Source: Candidatus Gastranaerophilales bacterium
Lineage (GTDB): Bacteria > Cyanobacteriota > Vampirovibrionia > Gastranaerophilales > Gastranaerophilaceae
Direction: 5' to 3'
NCBI GenBank assembly: GCA_947584965.1
Contig: CANPWQ010000012.1
Location: forward strand, 1-41,732
DNA length: 41,732 nt
Made by a program: the position numbers and the translations under genes. Below, in pieces: positions 24,706 to 34,009 of this stretch (position 1 is the first letter of the stretch; the number at the start of each line of letters is the position of its first letter). Under the pieces are notes generated by a model, which searched no databases, had not been told where the DNA came from, and worked only from the letters and a program-made list of their open reading frames with translations.

Positions 24706-25785
24706 TTAAAAATTTTTATTAAATGTTATTTTCTTTTTAAAATACTTCAAATAGTTAATCAATATTTTGTATTTTGGTATTGGTTTTAAGTTTTTAAATA
24801 TATTTGGTATTCTTATACCATTTTCCGAATAACGCTTTATGCAATCATTCATTATTCTTACAAAGTCATTATAGTGACGGTGATATGGCTGAAAAACCAT
24901 ATATTCTTCACAATTTTTATTCATTTTAATTGAATTATTTTTTTTCCTGTATTCCCATATTAACGGAAAAACATCATTTTTGCGGGCAAATTCAATGAAA
25001 TCCGGTATCTCTTTATAGTTAAGTGAGTTAACTACAAAAATTAAAGATACAATCGGAACAATTCCTTTCTTTTTTAATTCAAATATATATTGAAGATTTT
25101 TCATTACAATATCATAATTTGATCCTCGCATTATTTTTTCAAAGGTTGTTTTTTTAAGGGCGTGTATTGATATGTGAATACAAGCAATTCTATTTTCAAT
25201 TCCAAGCGATTTGACAAAAGTTTCATTAAATAGTAAAGCGTTAGTAAGTAAATCAAATTTTAAGTTTGGACATTCTTTGGCAGCTTTTTTTATTATCGAT
25301 TGAGAATGTTTGGAATAGGTTACTTCGCCAACCGTAGTTATAGCGAGTATTTCGGCAGATTTTAATGCCGGAATTAAAATTGTATCTATTAGTTTATTCC
25401 ATTTTTCTTCATTTTCAAATTTTTCTTTATAATCTCTGCAAAATAAGCATTTTATGTTACAAGAGTTATCATAAGAAAATCTTAATGCCTTGGGATAGGC
25501 AGGACGGGGTGATAAATTTATTTTTCCATATTTAAAATCTTTATAACAAATATCATTATTACACAATGAATAATCATTATTTAGTAATTTTTGTCTTAAC
25601 TCAATGGCTTTATCTGAATACCATATTTCATCAAATGAGCTTACTTCAAATATATTTCCTATGTAATAATCTTCTTTAAAATAGTCAGGACAACAAGTAT
25701 AAACTCTTCCGTCGGAATATATTTCACATTCACAAAATGGTTTCTGACAGATAGAAAAATCATTTTCTTTTGCTATATTTTCCAT
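24706..25785 (-). CDS. Radical SAM protein, array copy 13 (group B, N-terminal SPASM)
   Basis: A 359-residue radical SAM protein. The SPASM-like half has C13, C18, C20, CC at 31-32, YYIGNIFEVSSFDEIWYSDK (about 40-59), C75 and C80. The core follows, with CNIKCLFC at 109-116 and TTVGEVTYS. The late motif is IFVVNSLNYKEI. The C-terminal 40 residues are Lys/Phe-rich. It follows the ketopantoate-reductase-like gene by 40 bp on the same strand and is probably the last gene of that transcript. All four group B copies share the IGNI/FGNI...FDEIW signature. Confidence 0.85.
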   Translation of the reverse strand: MENIAKENDFSICQKPFCECEIYSDGRVYTCCPDYFKEDYYIGNIFEVSSFDEIWYSDKAIELRQKLLNNDYSLCNNDICYKDFKYGKINLSPRPAYPKALRFSYDNSCNIKCLFCRDYKEKFENEEKWNKLIDTILIPALKSAEILAITTVGEVTYSKHSQSIIKKAAKECPNLKFDLLTNALLFNETFVKSLGIENRIACIHISIHALKKTTFEKIMRGSNYDIVMKNLQYIFELKKKGIVPIVSLIFVVNSLNYKEIPDFIEFARKNDVFPLIWEYRKKNNSIKMNKNCEEYMVFQPYHRHYNDFVRIMNDCIKRYSENGIRIPNIFKNLKPIPKYKILINYLKYFKKKITFNKNF

Positions 25786-25825
25786 AATTTACTTCTATTG
25801 AAATCATATAATAAAAATTATATTG

Positions 25826-26797
25826 CTATGATAGAAATTTATCAAGATTATTGTATTTTTGGAATTTTTCAGCAATCATAAAATAAGTAGGAAGTTCAAC
25901 TTTATATTCTTTGGCAAGTTCAATTACAATGAAAAACAAAAATTCAATCTCTGATTTTTTGCCTATTTTCATATAATTTAAAATAGAAGAATAAACATTT
26001 GCGTCATCACGTTCTTTATATATTTCAAAGTTAGAATAATATTCTTCAAGAAAACAATCTCGTACGTATATTTTCATAGCCTTAGCCAGTATTAAAAGCT
26101 CACTGCAAAGTTTTTTAAATGTTTCTTCTTTTTCTCCGGTTATCTGATGAGCATTTATATCATAATAAATACAACAGGCTTCAAAAGGTGAACGTGTGAT
26201 AAGCCGTTCAAAAGCCAGTGTAGAAAATTGCTTTTGGGGTATTAAATGAGTATCCATACCTGTTTGAGTAAAGTCATCTTTTATTTGATTAAGGATTGAA
26301 ATATCAATGGTATTGCGAGGCGTAAATTGAAACTCAACGTATTCACGCTGTTGCAGGTACTCAACATCTTCTCGGTTGTACCATCTACATTTGCCTACAA
26401 ATACAGAATCAAGTAATTGCGAATTTTTAAGTTTTTTACTTAAGGCATACCCTATACCAAATCCGTTAGCGATAGAGGTGACAACTGTTTTTTTGTGTGA
26501 AACCCGTTCAATAAAAGGAATTACCGATAAAATATCCGGTGTTCTGATACATAATATTATAACATCAGCTTTTTTTTTATACTGTTCTTGAGTTTGTATT
26601 TTTACTTTATATCTTTTGTCTCCTTTTACATTTGATATAAGCCTAATTCCGCCTTTTTCCTTTGCTGTTTTGATTACAGAGTCATATTTGGAAATAAGTG
26701 TAACATCTTTTCCGGCAGAGTGCAAAAAACAAGAAAAAGTTGCTCCTGTTGCGCCTGCCCCAATTATTAAATATTTTAATTTCTTTTTAAATAACAT
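25826..26797 (-). CDS. Ketopantoate-reductase-like (PanE/ApbA family) oxidoreductase
   Basis: A 323-residue protein of the ApbA/PanE family. The N-terminal Rossmann fold has the dinucleotide motif GAGATGATF at about 13-21. ADVIILCIRTPDI and SIANGFG follow, and a helical C-terminal domain contains the conserved AFERLITRSPFEA-type segment in which ketopantoate reductases carry their catalytic Lys/Asn. The family reduces 2-oxo acids with NADPH, but here the genes around it are radical SAM and TPR genes rather than pantothenate genes, so its substrate may be another ketone. It starts 3 bp after the TPR gene's stop without its own Shine-Dalgarno, implying translational coupling. Confidence 0.75.
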   Translation of the reverse strand: MLFKKKLKYLIIGAGATGATFSCFLHSAGKDVTLISKYDSVIKTAKEKGGIRLISNVKGDKRYKVKIQTQEQYKKKADVIILCIRTPDILSVIPFIERVSHKKTVVTSIANGFGIGYALSKKLKNSQLLDSVFVGKCRWYNREDVEYLQQREYVEFQFTPRNTIDISILNQIKDDFTQTGMDTHLIPQKQFSTLAFERLITRSPFEACCIYYDINAHQITGEKEETFKKLCSELLILAKAMKIYVRDCFLEEYYSNFEIYKERDDANVYSSILNYMKIGKKSEIEFLFFIVIELAKEYKVELPTYFMIAEKFQKYNNLDKFLS

Positions 26798-26800
26798 ATT

Positions 26801-27556
26801 CTATTGCTTAAGTATATTCTTTATATTTTCGGAAACAATTTTATCCTGATTATTAAGATTTAGTGATAATGCCTTATCTATATCAATCTGAGCTAAATTC
26901 TTAATGTTTTTATTTAAATATATACCGCTGCGCATAATATAATAATGACCGCACTCGGGTTCCAGTTTAATTGCTTCGTTTATTGTTTTTATTGCGTCAT
27001 CAAATCTGCCCATTTTGGTTAATATATCGGTTTTTACATCATAATTTGCAGCATTATTTATATCCTTAATTAAGAATCGGTTTATAATTTCGATTGCTTT
27101 TATCGGACTATTTATTTTTAAATACATATTTGCATAATCATCTAAATGACCTCTGTCATAAGGGGGATAATTAAAAACTTTTAAAACTTCTACATAATCA
27201 TCGTCCGATAAAACTCCTTTTAATAGGGAATAAGCCTTTTCGTTGTCGGTTTCACTGTCTTTGTCATATAATAATTCTTTAATTTCGGCACGTTCTATAT
27301 AAAAAATAAAGTTATCGGATTTTATTTCAATAGCTTTATTTATATTATTCATAGCTTTTTTCAAATCATTTAAAATTTTATATATTATTGATATGTAAAA
27401 ATAATATAATGCAGTTTTCTCATCATTTTTTGATAACTTTGACATCGCCTTTTTATATAAATTCAGGGACTTTTTATAATTCATATCTATAAAAGATATT
27501 AGTGCTTCATTTTCTAATTCTTCAGCTGTTTTGTTTTTAAATATAGAAAAAAACAT
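26801..27556 (-). CDS. TPR repeat protein, 251 aa
   Basis: A soluble protein with about five degenerate tetratricopeptide units, including KTALYYFYISIIYKILNDLKK, FIFYIERAEIKELL, and two clear units near the end (VKTDILTKMGRFDDAIKTI and YYIMRSGIYLNKNIKN). The N-terminus FFSIFKNKTAEELENEA is a short amphipathic helix. AAGGAG lies 11 nt upstream of the ATG. It is followed after 3 bp by the ketopantoate-reductase-like gene and preceded by the broken B12 radical SAM gene (26-bp gap), so all may form one leftward operon. Function unknown beyond scaffolding. Confidence 0.78.
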   Translation of the reverse strand: MFFSIFKNKTAEELENEALISFIDMNYKKSLNLYKKAMSKLSKNDEKTALYYFYISIIYKILNDLKKAMNNINKAIEIKSDNFIFYIERAEIKELLYDKDSETDNEKAYSLLKGVLSDDDYVEVLKVFNYPPYDRGHLDDYANMYLKINSPIKAIEIINRFLIKDINNAANYDVKTDILTKMGRFDDAIKTINEAIKLEPECGHYYIMRSGIYLNKNIKNLAQIDIDKALSLNLNNQDKIVSENIKNILKQ

Positions 27557-27582
27557 GATAATATATCTCCTTTTTTATTATT

Positions 27583-28979
27583 TTACCACAATTTAAATAA
27601 ATGATAATTTATCATACTTTTTAAAATATATTTTGTTTGAGATACGGGAATATCATTTAATAAATTCCAAAGCCTGCGCGGACGGAAATAAAAAGACCAG
27701 TATGCCTTTTGAATTGTTCGTAATATTTTTTCTTCCGTTAAATTATCAGGTATCCAGTCAGGTTTTGAGATAAATGAATGTGAATAATCAGTTTGACAGG
27801 TTTTGTGCATTTTTTTATATAAATCTGACCCGGGCAGTATTCTTAATGCAAAAAATCCGGCTCTGTCCAATTTACTGTGTACTGCATAGTCTACCGTCTT
27901 TTTCATTGTTTCTTGTGTTTCCCCGGGAAGTCCGAAAATAAAGTTACCCTGTGTTATCATGCCGGCTTCATGGGCTAAATTTATTGACATATCAATTTGT
28001 TCAATTGTTTCGCCTTTTCGAACATTTTTTAATATTTGATTATCTGCTGATTCAATACCGAAATCTATTAAGTAGCACCCTGATTTTTTCATCAGTTTTA
28101 AAACTTCTTTATCCACTTTATCTGCTCTAACTCCGTTTGGAGTTGACCAGTTAATTTTTATGTTGTTCTCAAGCAGTGCATTACATAATTCAATAATATA
28201 ATCACGTTTTAGCGTTAAATTATCATCGGTAAATTGGAGTTCTTTAATCCCGAGTTCTTTTATTTGGAATTTAACCTCCTCAATTACGTTAGCTACGCTT
28301 CTTTGTCTTATTCCTTTATAGAAGTTATTAGATGAGCAGAAAGTACATCTTGATGGACACCCTCTTGAAGTCATTACAATGCCTATTGGGTTACCGCGTG
28401 CAATAACTGCATGAGGTGAATGCGGGTATGATGCAGGCGGCAGCGCTTGCCAATCAGGCATTGGAATAGTGTCTAAATCCATTACGGTTTCTGCTTTTAA
28501 AATTGGATTTCCGTCTGCCAGGGTATTATCATCTTTTAAATCTTCAAGTGTGTAAACACCTTGTATATTCCTATAATTAAGATTGTTATCCAAAACCTTT
28601 CTTATGGGAATTTCGCCTTCTCCTGCCACGACAAAATCAGCTTTTGAGTCTTTTAATGTGCTGTATGGCATAAAAGTCGGATGAACCCCGCCTAAATGTA
28701 CAATGTAATTTTTCTCTTTTATAGCTTTTATTTTTCGTGACAGCCCGCAGGCATGATTATAAAATGCAGTTAAACAGTGTATCCGATTATATCAGGATTT
28801 TCTTTTTTAACAATTTCAATAATTTTTTCATCGCTTAATTGATCACGTAAAGCATCAATGATTACTACTTTAGCGCTGCAATATTTTTTTACGTATGCGG
28901 ATAAATATAAAATACCAAGAGGAGGGGCAAGTGCGTAGGTATCAAAATTAGGAATTATATATAATAGCTTTATATTCAG
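27583..28979 (-). pseudogene. B12-binding radical SAM protein, broken by one frameshift
   Basis: The 27583-28671 frame codes for an intact radical SAM core (CPSRCTFC; LQFTDDNL; GLPGETQETM), like B12-dependent (BchE/P-methylase-type) enzymes, but it starts mid-protein. Reading further upstream in another frame gives the missing cobalamin-binding half (IPNFDTYALAPPLGILYLSAY ... IIDALRDQLSDE ... DIIGYTV). This ends in a stop where the next frame continues LTAFYNHACGLSRK ... VHLGGVHPTF. One extra T in the short T run at 28772-28774 would join the halves. The upstream frame begins at a CTG (28979) preceded by GAGGGGAG; the true start codon is uncertain. It could be genuine decay or a sequencing indel. 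Confidence 0.75.
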
Positions 28980-29028
28980 AATTTTACTCCCCTCTCATTA
29001 TTTATGTTTTTTATTATATAATAAAATT

Positions 29029-29460
29029 ATGATAAAAGAGATTTGTTACAAAAATAAGTAAGTTGCTTTGATAATAAAAAACGGATATGCCGTCAACGGG
29101 GTGAATTTCGTTACAAATTCTGATTCAGCGCAGCAGGTTGGGTTTGTGTCTCATCCTAAAAATACTGAAATAAAGGCACATGTTCATAATGTAATTGAGC
29201 GTAAAGTGTATTCAACTCAAGAAGTGTTGATTATTAAAAAAGGCAGACTCCGCTTAGATTTGTATTCACAGGAAAAAGAATATATAGAAAGCGTTATTAT
29301 CTCATCTGGTGACGTTGTTATTCTTCCTTTTGGCGGGCATGGATTAAAATGTTTGGAAGATGTGGAAATGATAGAGGTAAAACAGGGACCTTATTTAGGT
29401 GAAAATGATAAAGAAAGATTTGCTTCCGTTAATGAAGAAAAGGTTGTAATAAATGAGTGA
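29029..29460 (+). pseudogene. Small cupin protein with an in-frame stop at codon 11
   Basis: The ATG at 29029 opens a frame reading MIKEICYKNK, then TAA at 29059-29061, then continues in the same frame as VALIIKNGYAVNGV and the cupin-like body (HVHNVIERKVYSTQEVLIIKKG ... GDVVILPFGGHGLK) to TGA at 29460. A single G-to-T change (GAA to TAA) explains the break; a TTG at 29068 might still restart translation. Such small cupins often sit beside aminotransferases in surface-sugar loci. Its stop overlaps the aminotransferase start by 8 bp, so they formed an operon. If the TTG is used, the product is 130 aa. Confidence 0.65.
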
Positions 29461-30572
29461 ATTTATCCCTGTATTTGAACCGTTGCTCGACTGAAACGAA
29501 AAGAAATATTTAAACGAATGTATAGATAAGGGCTGGCTAGGATCAAACGGACCTTTTGTAAAACAACTGGAACGGGATTTTTCGGAATACTGCAGTCAAA
29601 AATACGGCAGTACAGTTACAAACGGTACTGCGGCACTTGAGGTTGCGCTTCAGGCAATGAAAGATGAATTTAGCTGGAGTGATAATGATGAAATAATTGT
29701 GCCGTCTTTTAATATTATTTCTTCTGCGCAGGCTTGTATTTATAATAAACTTAAACCTGTTTTTGTTGATTGCGAGAATGAAACTTGGAATATTGATGTT
29801 AATAAAATTGAGCAGGTTATTACACCTAAAACCCGCGGAATTATTGTTGTTCATATTTATGGGCTTCCATCTGATACGGATAAAATTTTAGATTTAGCGA
29901 AAAAATATAATTTAAAAATAATAGAAGATGCAGCGCAGGCTCACGGTATGACATATAACGGAAAAATGCGGGAGTTTCAGTGATATAAGTACATTTTCAT
30001 TTTATACCAATAAACATGTAGCTTCGGGTGAGGGCGGGATTGTTCTTTCCCTCGGATAAAAATTTAATTGATAAAGTTAATTACTATAAGAATTTATGTT
30101 TTACAAAGGACAGATTTGTTCATAATCACCTCGGGCATAATTTAAGAATGTCTAATTTGCAGGCGGCAGTTGCTTGTGCTCAGTTAGAAAAAATAGAAAA
30201 AACGATAGCAATAAAAAACATATAGTCGGACTTTATCAGGAATTACTTAAAAATATTCCCGCAAAACTTCCCAAGACCAAAATGCCTTATGCTGATAATC
30301 ATTATTGGATCTTTGGATTAGTTCTTAATGATGATATTAAATTTAATGCCAAAGTCGCAATGGAAAAATTGGCTCAAGCTAATATAGAAACCCGCCCGTT
30401 TTTTTATCCGCTCCATTTGTAAAGAGCTATCTTAAATTTAGGGAGTAAAGATGATATTTCAAGATCAATTAGTGAAAAAATATATGAAAAAGGTTTTTAT
30501 ATCCCAACAGGCTTGACTCTTACGGATGAAAAAATTGAATATATATCAAATCAAATTAAAGTCCTGTTTTAA
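29453..30572 (+). pseudogene. DegT/DnrJ/EryC1 sugar aminotransferase, five lesions
   Basis: The pieces assemble into a nearly full-length PLP-dependent nucleotide-sugar aminotransferase: EFIPVFEPLLD, NGTAALEVALQAM, DEIIVPSFNIISSAQA, KIIEDAAQAHGMTYNGK, FSFYTNKHVASGEGG (the PLP-binding Lys is in TNKH), LGHNLRMSNLQAAVACAQL, RPFFYPLHL, and a C-terminal helix. Breaks are TGA at 29492 (codon 14), a frameshift near 29966, an extra C near 30050, a lost A near 30215, and TAA at 30420 where CAA or similar is expected. These enzymes make amino sugars for surface glycans. As read, the gene cannot make a full enzyme. Its tail overlaps the convergent glycosyltransferase gene. Confidence 0.85.
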
Positions 30573-31252
30573 TTTTTATAATATTAAAAAAGGCTTCAAA
30601 TAATATATCTGCGTTGAATTTGGAAGCACCTTTTTTCCGTACCTTAAAATAAATAGGGAATTCTGCTGTTTTTAAACCGCTTTTTACCGCTTTATATTTT
30701 ATCCCAGCGCTAAATATAAATCCTCTTACTTTTATGCTGTCGAGGTTAATTTTATCTAAGGCTGATTTTGTATAAGTGTTAAACCCTTCTGTCCAGTCAA
30801 TGAACTTGCGTCCTAAAATAAGTCTTGCACAGATGTTCCCGCCCACTGACGTTAAATTGCGGAACCATTGTTTTTCATCAGTGCCGCCGCCTTTCATATA
30901 TCTTGAGCCTGATGCTACGTCAATTTATTTATTAGCTCAATCGCATCTTTTATGTATTTGGGATTATGTGAAAAATCAGCGTCGCAGGTGGTAAATAATT
31001 CAAACCCGTTATTTATCCCCACTTAAATCCGTTTAAGTATGCTTTAGCAAGTCCGCCTTTTTTTTCTTGAACAAGCAAATATAAGTTTTTATACTCCGCT
31101 TGCATGGATTTTACTATTTCTGCGGTATTATCGGGTGAAGAATCATCCACAACAAGAATGCTTATATTTTCATACAAATTAAATATTGTCCGTACGATTT
31201 TTTGAATATTATCGTATTCATTGTACGTAGGAATTACAACTAAGTGCTTCAT
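30556..31252 (-). pseudogene. GT2 glycosyltransferase (dolichyl-phosphate-mannose-synthase-like), two frameshifts
   Basis: The start at 31252 gives VVIPTYNEYDNI, LVVDDSSPDNT and KGGLAKAYLNGFKWG. A lost G in the run at 31017-31020 then moves the frame to NNGFELFTTCDADFSHNPKYI. A second slip near 30921-30927 moves it to DVASGSRYMKGGGTD ... GNICARLILGRKFIDWTEGF to the stop at 30556. Put together this is a complete GT-A fold polyprenol-phosphate mannosyltransferase-type enzyme of about 230 aa without membrane segments. The DAD motif is the metal/nucleotide site. Both slips are in short homopolymers. It is the first gene after alaS on the minus strand. Confidence 0.82.
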
Positions 31253-31260
31253 ACTATTAT

Positions 31261-33876
31261 TTAAACCGATTTTTTTATTTCTGTTTCTATTTCCGTTAGG
31301 GCATTTCTAAGATTGTTTTTATCCGAGCCGGCACCTTGGGCAAAGTTAGGACGACCTCCGCCTTTTCCTCCCGTTAATTGTGCAAGTTTTGATACAATCT
31401 GCCCTGCATTTACGCCTTTTTTTACAAAGCTGTCAGAAACTTTTACTATGTACGTAATTTTGTTTTCGTCAACAGAAGCAAGAACGATAATACTTTCGCC
31501 AAGTTTTGACGATAATATTTCACTGCCGAGCTTAACAAGATTAGCAGGAAATGCCTCAATTTCTGATATAAATAATTTTCCGCCCGATACATCTTGCGCT
31601 TTTGATACAAAAGATTGGAATTTTGTTTTTGCTTGAGCGGCTTTAAGATTTTCAATTTCCGTTTGATAATTTTTATTATCAACGGCAAGTTTCATAATTT
31701 TTTCGCCCAGTTCATCATAATGGACTTTAAATGAATGCGCCATTTTATCGACAATTTCAGCTTTTCGGCTTAATATTTTTAATGCTGCATTACCGCAAAC
31801 AGCTTCTATTCTTCTTGTACCTGCTGCAACGGCAGATTCTGAAATTATTTTTACAAGTCTTATTTTCCCTGTTGAAGCGCAGTGAGTTCCTCCGCATAAT
31901 TCTGCCGATACATCGCCGAATTTTACTACTCTTACGTCATCATCGTATTTCTCGCCGAATAACGCCATTGCACCCGATTTTTTTGCCATTTCAATATTCA
32001 TAATTTGTGTGGTTTGGGGTAAATCTTGTGCAATCCAATTATTTACAATGTCTTCAACTTCTTGAACTTCCTCTTTTGTCATTGCACGGGGGAATGTGAA
32101 GTCAAAACGTGTTCTGTTTTCTTCAACAAAAGAACCTGCCTGATGTACTTCTTCTCCGAGTACTTTTCTTAATGCAGCCTGTATTAAGTGAGCGTTTGAG
32201 TGGTGAATTGTAATTTCTTTTCTGCGTGCTTCATCTACGCTTGATGTTACTTCATCACCTGTTGTTGCTTCACCGTTAATCATTTGAACACGGTGAACAA
32301 ACAATTTATTAACCTTAAATGTATTTAAAACTTCGGCTTTAAAATCTTTGCCCTCTATAATACCCGTATCACCTACTTGACCGCCCGATTCCGCGTAAAA
32401 CGGAGTTCTATCCAGCATTATGTCTATAAAGTCGCCTGCCTCTATTATTGCAATAATTTTTCCTTGCGCTGTCAATGTGTCATATCCCAAAAACTCTGTT
32501 GACCCGAATTTATTTTCAACATCAACATATATAAGGTCATCAGTCAGACTGATTTTGTGTGCTGCGGCTTTTGCTTTTTCTTTTTGCTTCTTCATTTCTT
32601 CATTAAAACCGTCTGTATCAACTTGAACGCCCTTTTCCGCCGCAATTTCAACGGTTAACTCCAATGGAAATCCAAATGTATCATAAAGTTTAAAAGCATT
32701 TTCGCCGTCTATAATTTTATTACTCTGCATTAGTTCTTCAAGGAGTTTGTAGCCTCTGTCAAGTGTAATTTTAAATCTTTCTTCTTCCTGTTTAATTATG
32801 GATTTTATTTTATCCGCATTCTTTAATAAATCCGGATATGTTTCTTTATATTGATTTATAACAGTATCAACAATTTCGCTTAAAAACGGAAGTTCAAGTC
32901 CTAAAAGTTTGCCGTGGCGCAAAGCCCGCCTTAATATCATTCTTAACACGTAACTCCTGCCCTCGTTACCGGGGATTACTCCGTCATTTATCATAAATGT
33001 AACACATCTTGCATGGTCGGTTATTATACGAAGCGAGATATCTGTTTTGTGATTTTGTTTATATGGTACTTTTGCCATATCCGATACTTTTTGAAGTATA
33101 GGAAAGAGTAAATCCGTTTCAAATGTTGATTCTTTACCTTGTACAACCATTGCAATACGCTCTAAGCCCATGCCCGTATCAACATTTTTCTTTTCAAGAG
33201 GCGAGAAGTTGCCCTCTTCATCTTGAAATAACTCTGTAAATACAAGGTTCCATATTTCAACCCACCTGTCACATTCGCAGGTAGCAATAGAACAGTTATC
33301 TGAACACTTTAAATGTTCACCCAAATCGTAGTGAATTTCACTGCAAGGTCCGCAAGAGCCTGTTGCGCCGGGAGGTCCCCAGAAGTTGTCTTTCTTTCCT
33401 TTTCTGATAACTCTTTCAGGCGCAATACCCACATCTTTTGTCCAAATATCATAAGCCTCATCATCAGATTCATATATTGTTATCCAGAGTCTTGCGGTGT
33501 CTAATTTCAAATAATTTGTAACAAAATCCCATGCCCACGGTATAACCTCTTTTTTATAGTAGTCACCGAATGCAAAATTTCCTAACATTTCAAAAAACGT
33601 ATGATGCCTTGGGGTTCTGCCTACATTTTCAATATCGGAGTCTTTGCCGCCCGCTCTTGCGCATTTCTGGCATGATACAGCTCTTGGCGGATTAAACGGC
33701 GGTTTCTCAAGTCCTAAATAATACGGTAAAAATTGAAGCATTCCCGCTGTTGTTAATAATACCGTCGGATTGTCGGGTACTAAACTTGAACTTGCTACTT
33801 CCGTTGATTGATGTTTATCTCTAAAAAATTCTATAAATGCTTTTCTTATTTCATTTCCGCTAAGAGGTTTTGTCAT
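31261..33876 (-). CDS. alaS: Alanine-tRNA ligase
   Basis: At 871 residues this is a full-length AlaRS, which charges tRNA-Ala and edits mischarged serine or glycine. The N-terminal class II core has SSSLVPDNPTVLLTTAGM, FFEMLGNFAFGDY, the Cys/His-containing segment GSCGPCSEIHYDLG and the motif 3 stretch EGRSYVLRMILRRALRHG. The editing domain has HHSNAHLIQAAL (around 555-565) and CGGTHCASTGKIRL (around 664), which together form the zinc site. The C-terminal C-Ala domain ends GGKGGGRPNFAQGAG. AGGGA precedes the ATG. It ends 8 bp before the broken glycosyltransferase gene. Confidence 0.97.
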   Translation of the reverse strand: MTKPLSGNEIRKAFIEFFRDKHQSTEVASSSLVPDNPTVLLTTAGMLQFLPYYLGLEKPPFNPPRAVSCQKCARAGGKDSDIENVGRTPRHHTFFEMLGNFAFGDYYKKEVIPWAWDFVTNYLKLDTARLWITIYESDDEAYDIWTKDVGIAPERVIRKGKKDNFWGPPGATGSCGPCSEIHYDLGEHLKCSDNCSIATCECDRWVEIWNLVFTELFQDEEGNFSPLEKKNVDTGMGLERIAMVVQGKESTFETDLLFPILQKVSDMAKVPYKQNHKTDISLRIITDHARCVTFMINDGVIPGNEGRSYVLRMILRRALRHGKLLGLELPFLSEIVDTVINQYKETYPDLLKNADKIKSIIKQEEERFKITLDRGYKLLEELMQSNKIIDGENAFKLYDTFGFPLELTVEIAAEKGVQVDTDGFNEEMKKQKEKAKAAAHKISLTDDLIYVDVENKFGSTEFLGYDTLTAQGKIIAIIEAGDFIDIMLDRTPFYAESGGQVGDTGIIEGKDFKAEVLNTFKVNKLFVHRVQMINGEATTGDEVTSSVDEARRKEITIHHSNAHLIQAALRKVLGEEVHQAGSFVEENRTRFDFTFPRAMTKEEVQEVEDIVNNWIAQDLPQTTQIMNIEMAKKSGAMALFGEKYDDDVRVVKFGDVSAELCGGTHCASTGKIRLVKIISESAVAAGTRRIEAVCGNAALKILSRKAEIVDKMAHSFKVHYDELGEKIMKLAVDNKNYQTEIENLKAAQAKTKFQSFVSKAQDVSGGKLFISEIEAFPANLVKLGSEILSSKLGESIIVLASVDENKITYIVKVSDSFVKKGVNAGQIVSKLAQLTGGKGGGRPNFAQGAGSDKNNLRNALTEIETEIKKSV

Positions 33877-33921
33877 TCTTTATTCCCTTTTTATTACTCT
33901 TCGCGGATTATTTTACAACAA

Positions 33922-33951
33922 AAAAAATGCTTACAAAAGTAAGCATTTTTT
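33922..33951 (-). terminator. Bidirectional-looking intrinsic terminator
   Basis: A perfect 13-bp stem, AAAAAATGCTTAC (33922-33934) with GTAAGCATTTTTT (33939-33951) around an AAAA loop. On the minus strand it follows the RHH gene stop by 58 bp and runs into a T tract, so it ends that transcript before alaS begins. It is symmetrical enough to work from either side. Confidence 0.8.
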
Positions 33952-34009
33952 CTTTTCCCGACACCTTTCCCAAAACCATAGTTCGCTCTTAATTATCGTC
34001 TTTTTATAT

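Noticed and set aside
10752-25785. RiPP biosynthetic cluster with short precursor peptides
   Set aside because: Gaps between the radical SAM genes are mostly under 125 bp. I found no small frame with a good ribosome site and a Cys/Gly-rich core. No peptidase-transporter or precursor recognition domain is present.
29492-29494. TGA where Gly is expected in the DegT gene, as if TGA were recoded to Gly (as in Gracilibacteria/SR1)
   Set aside because: TGA ends intact genes elsewhere (copy 10 at 22668, the MarR gene at 39127), and the same gene also has a TAA and frameshifts, so this is a lesion rather than a code change.
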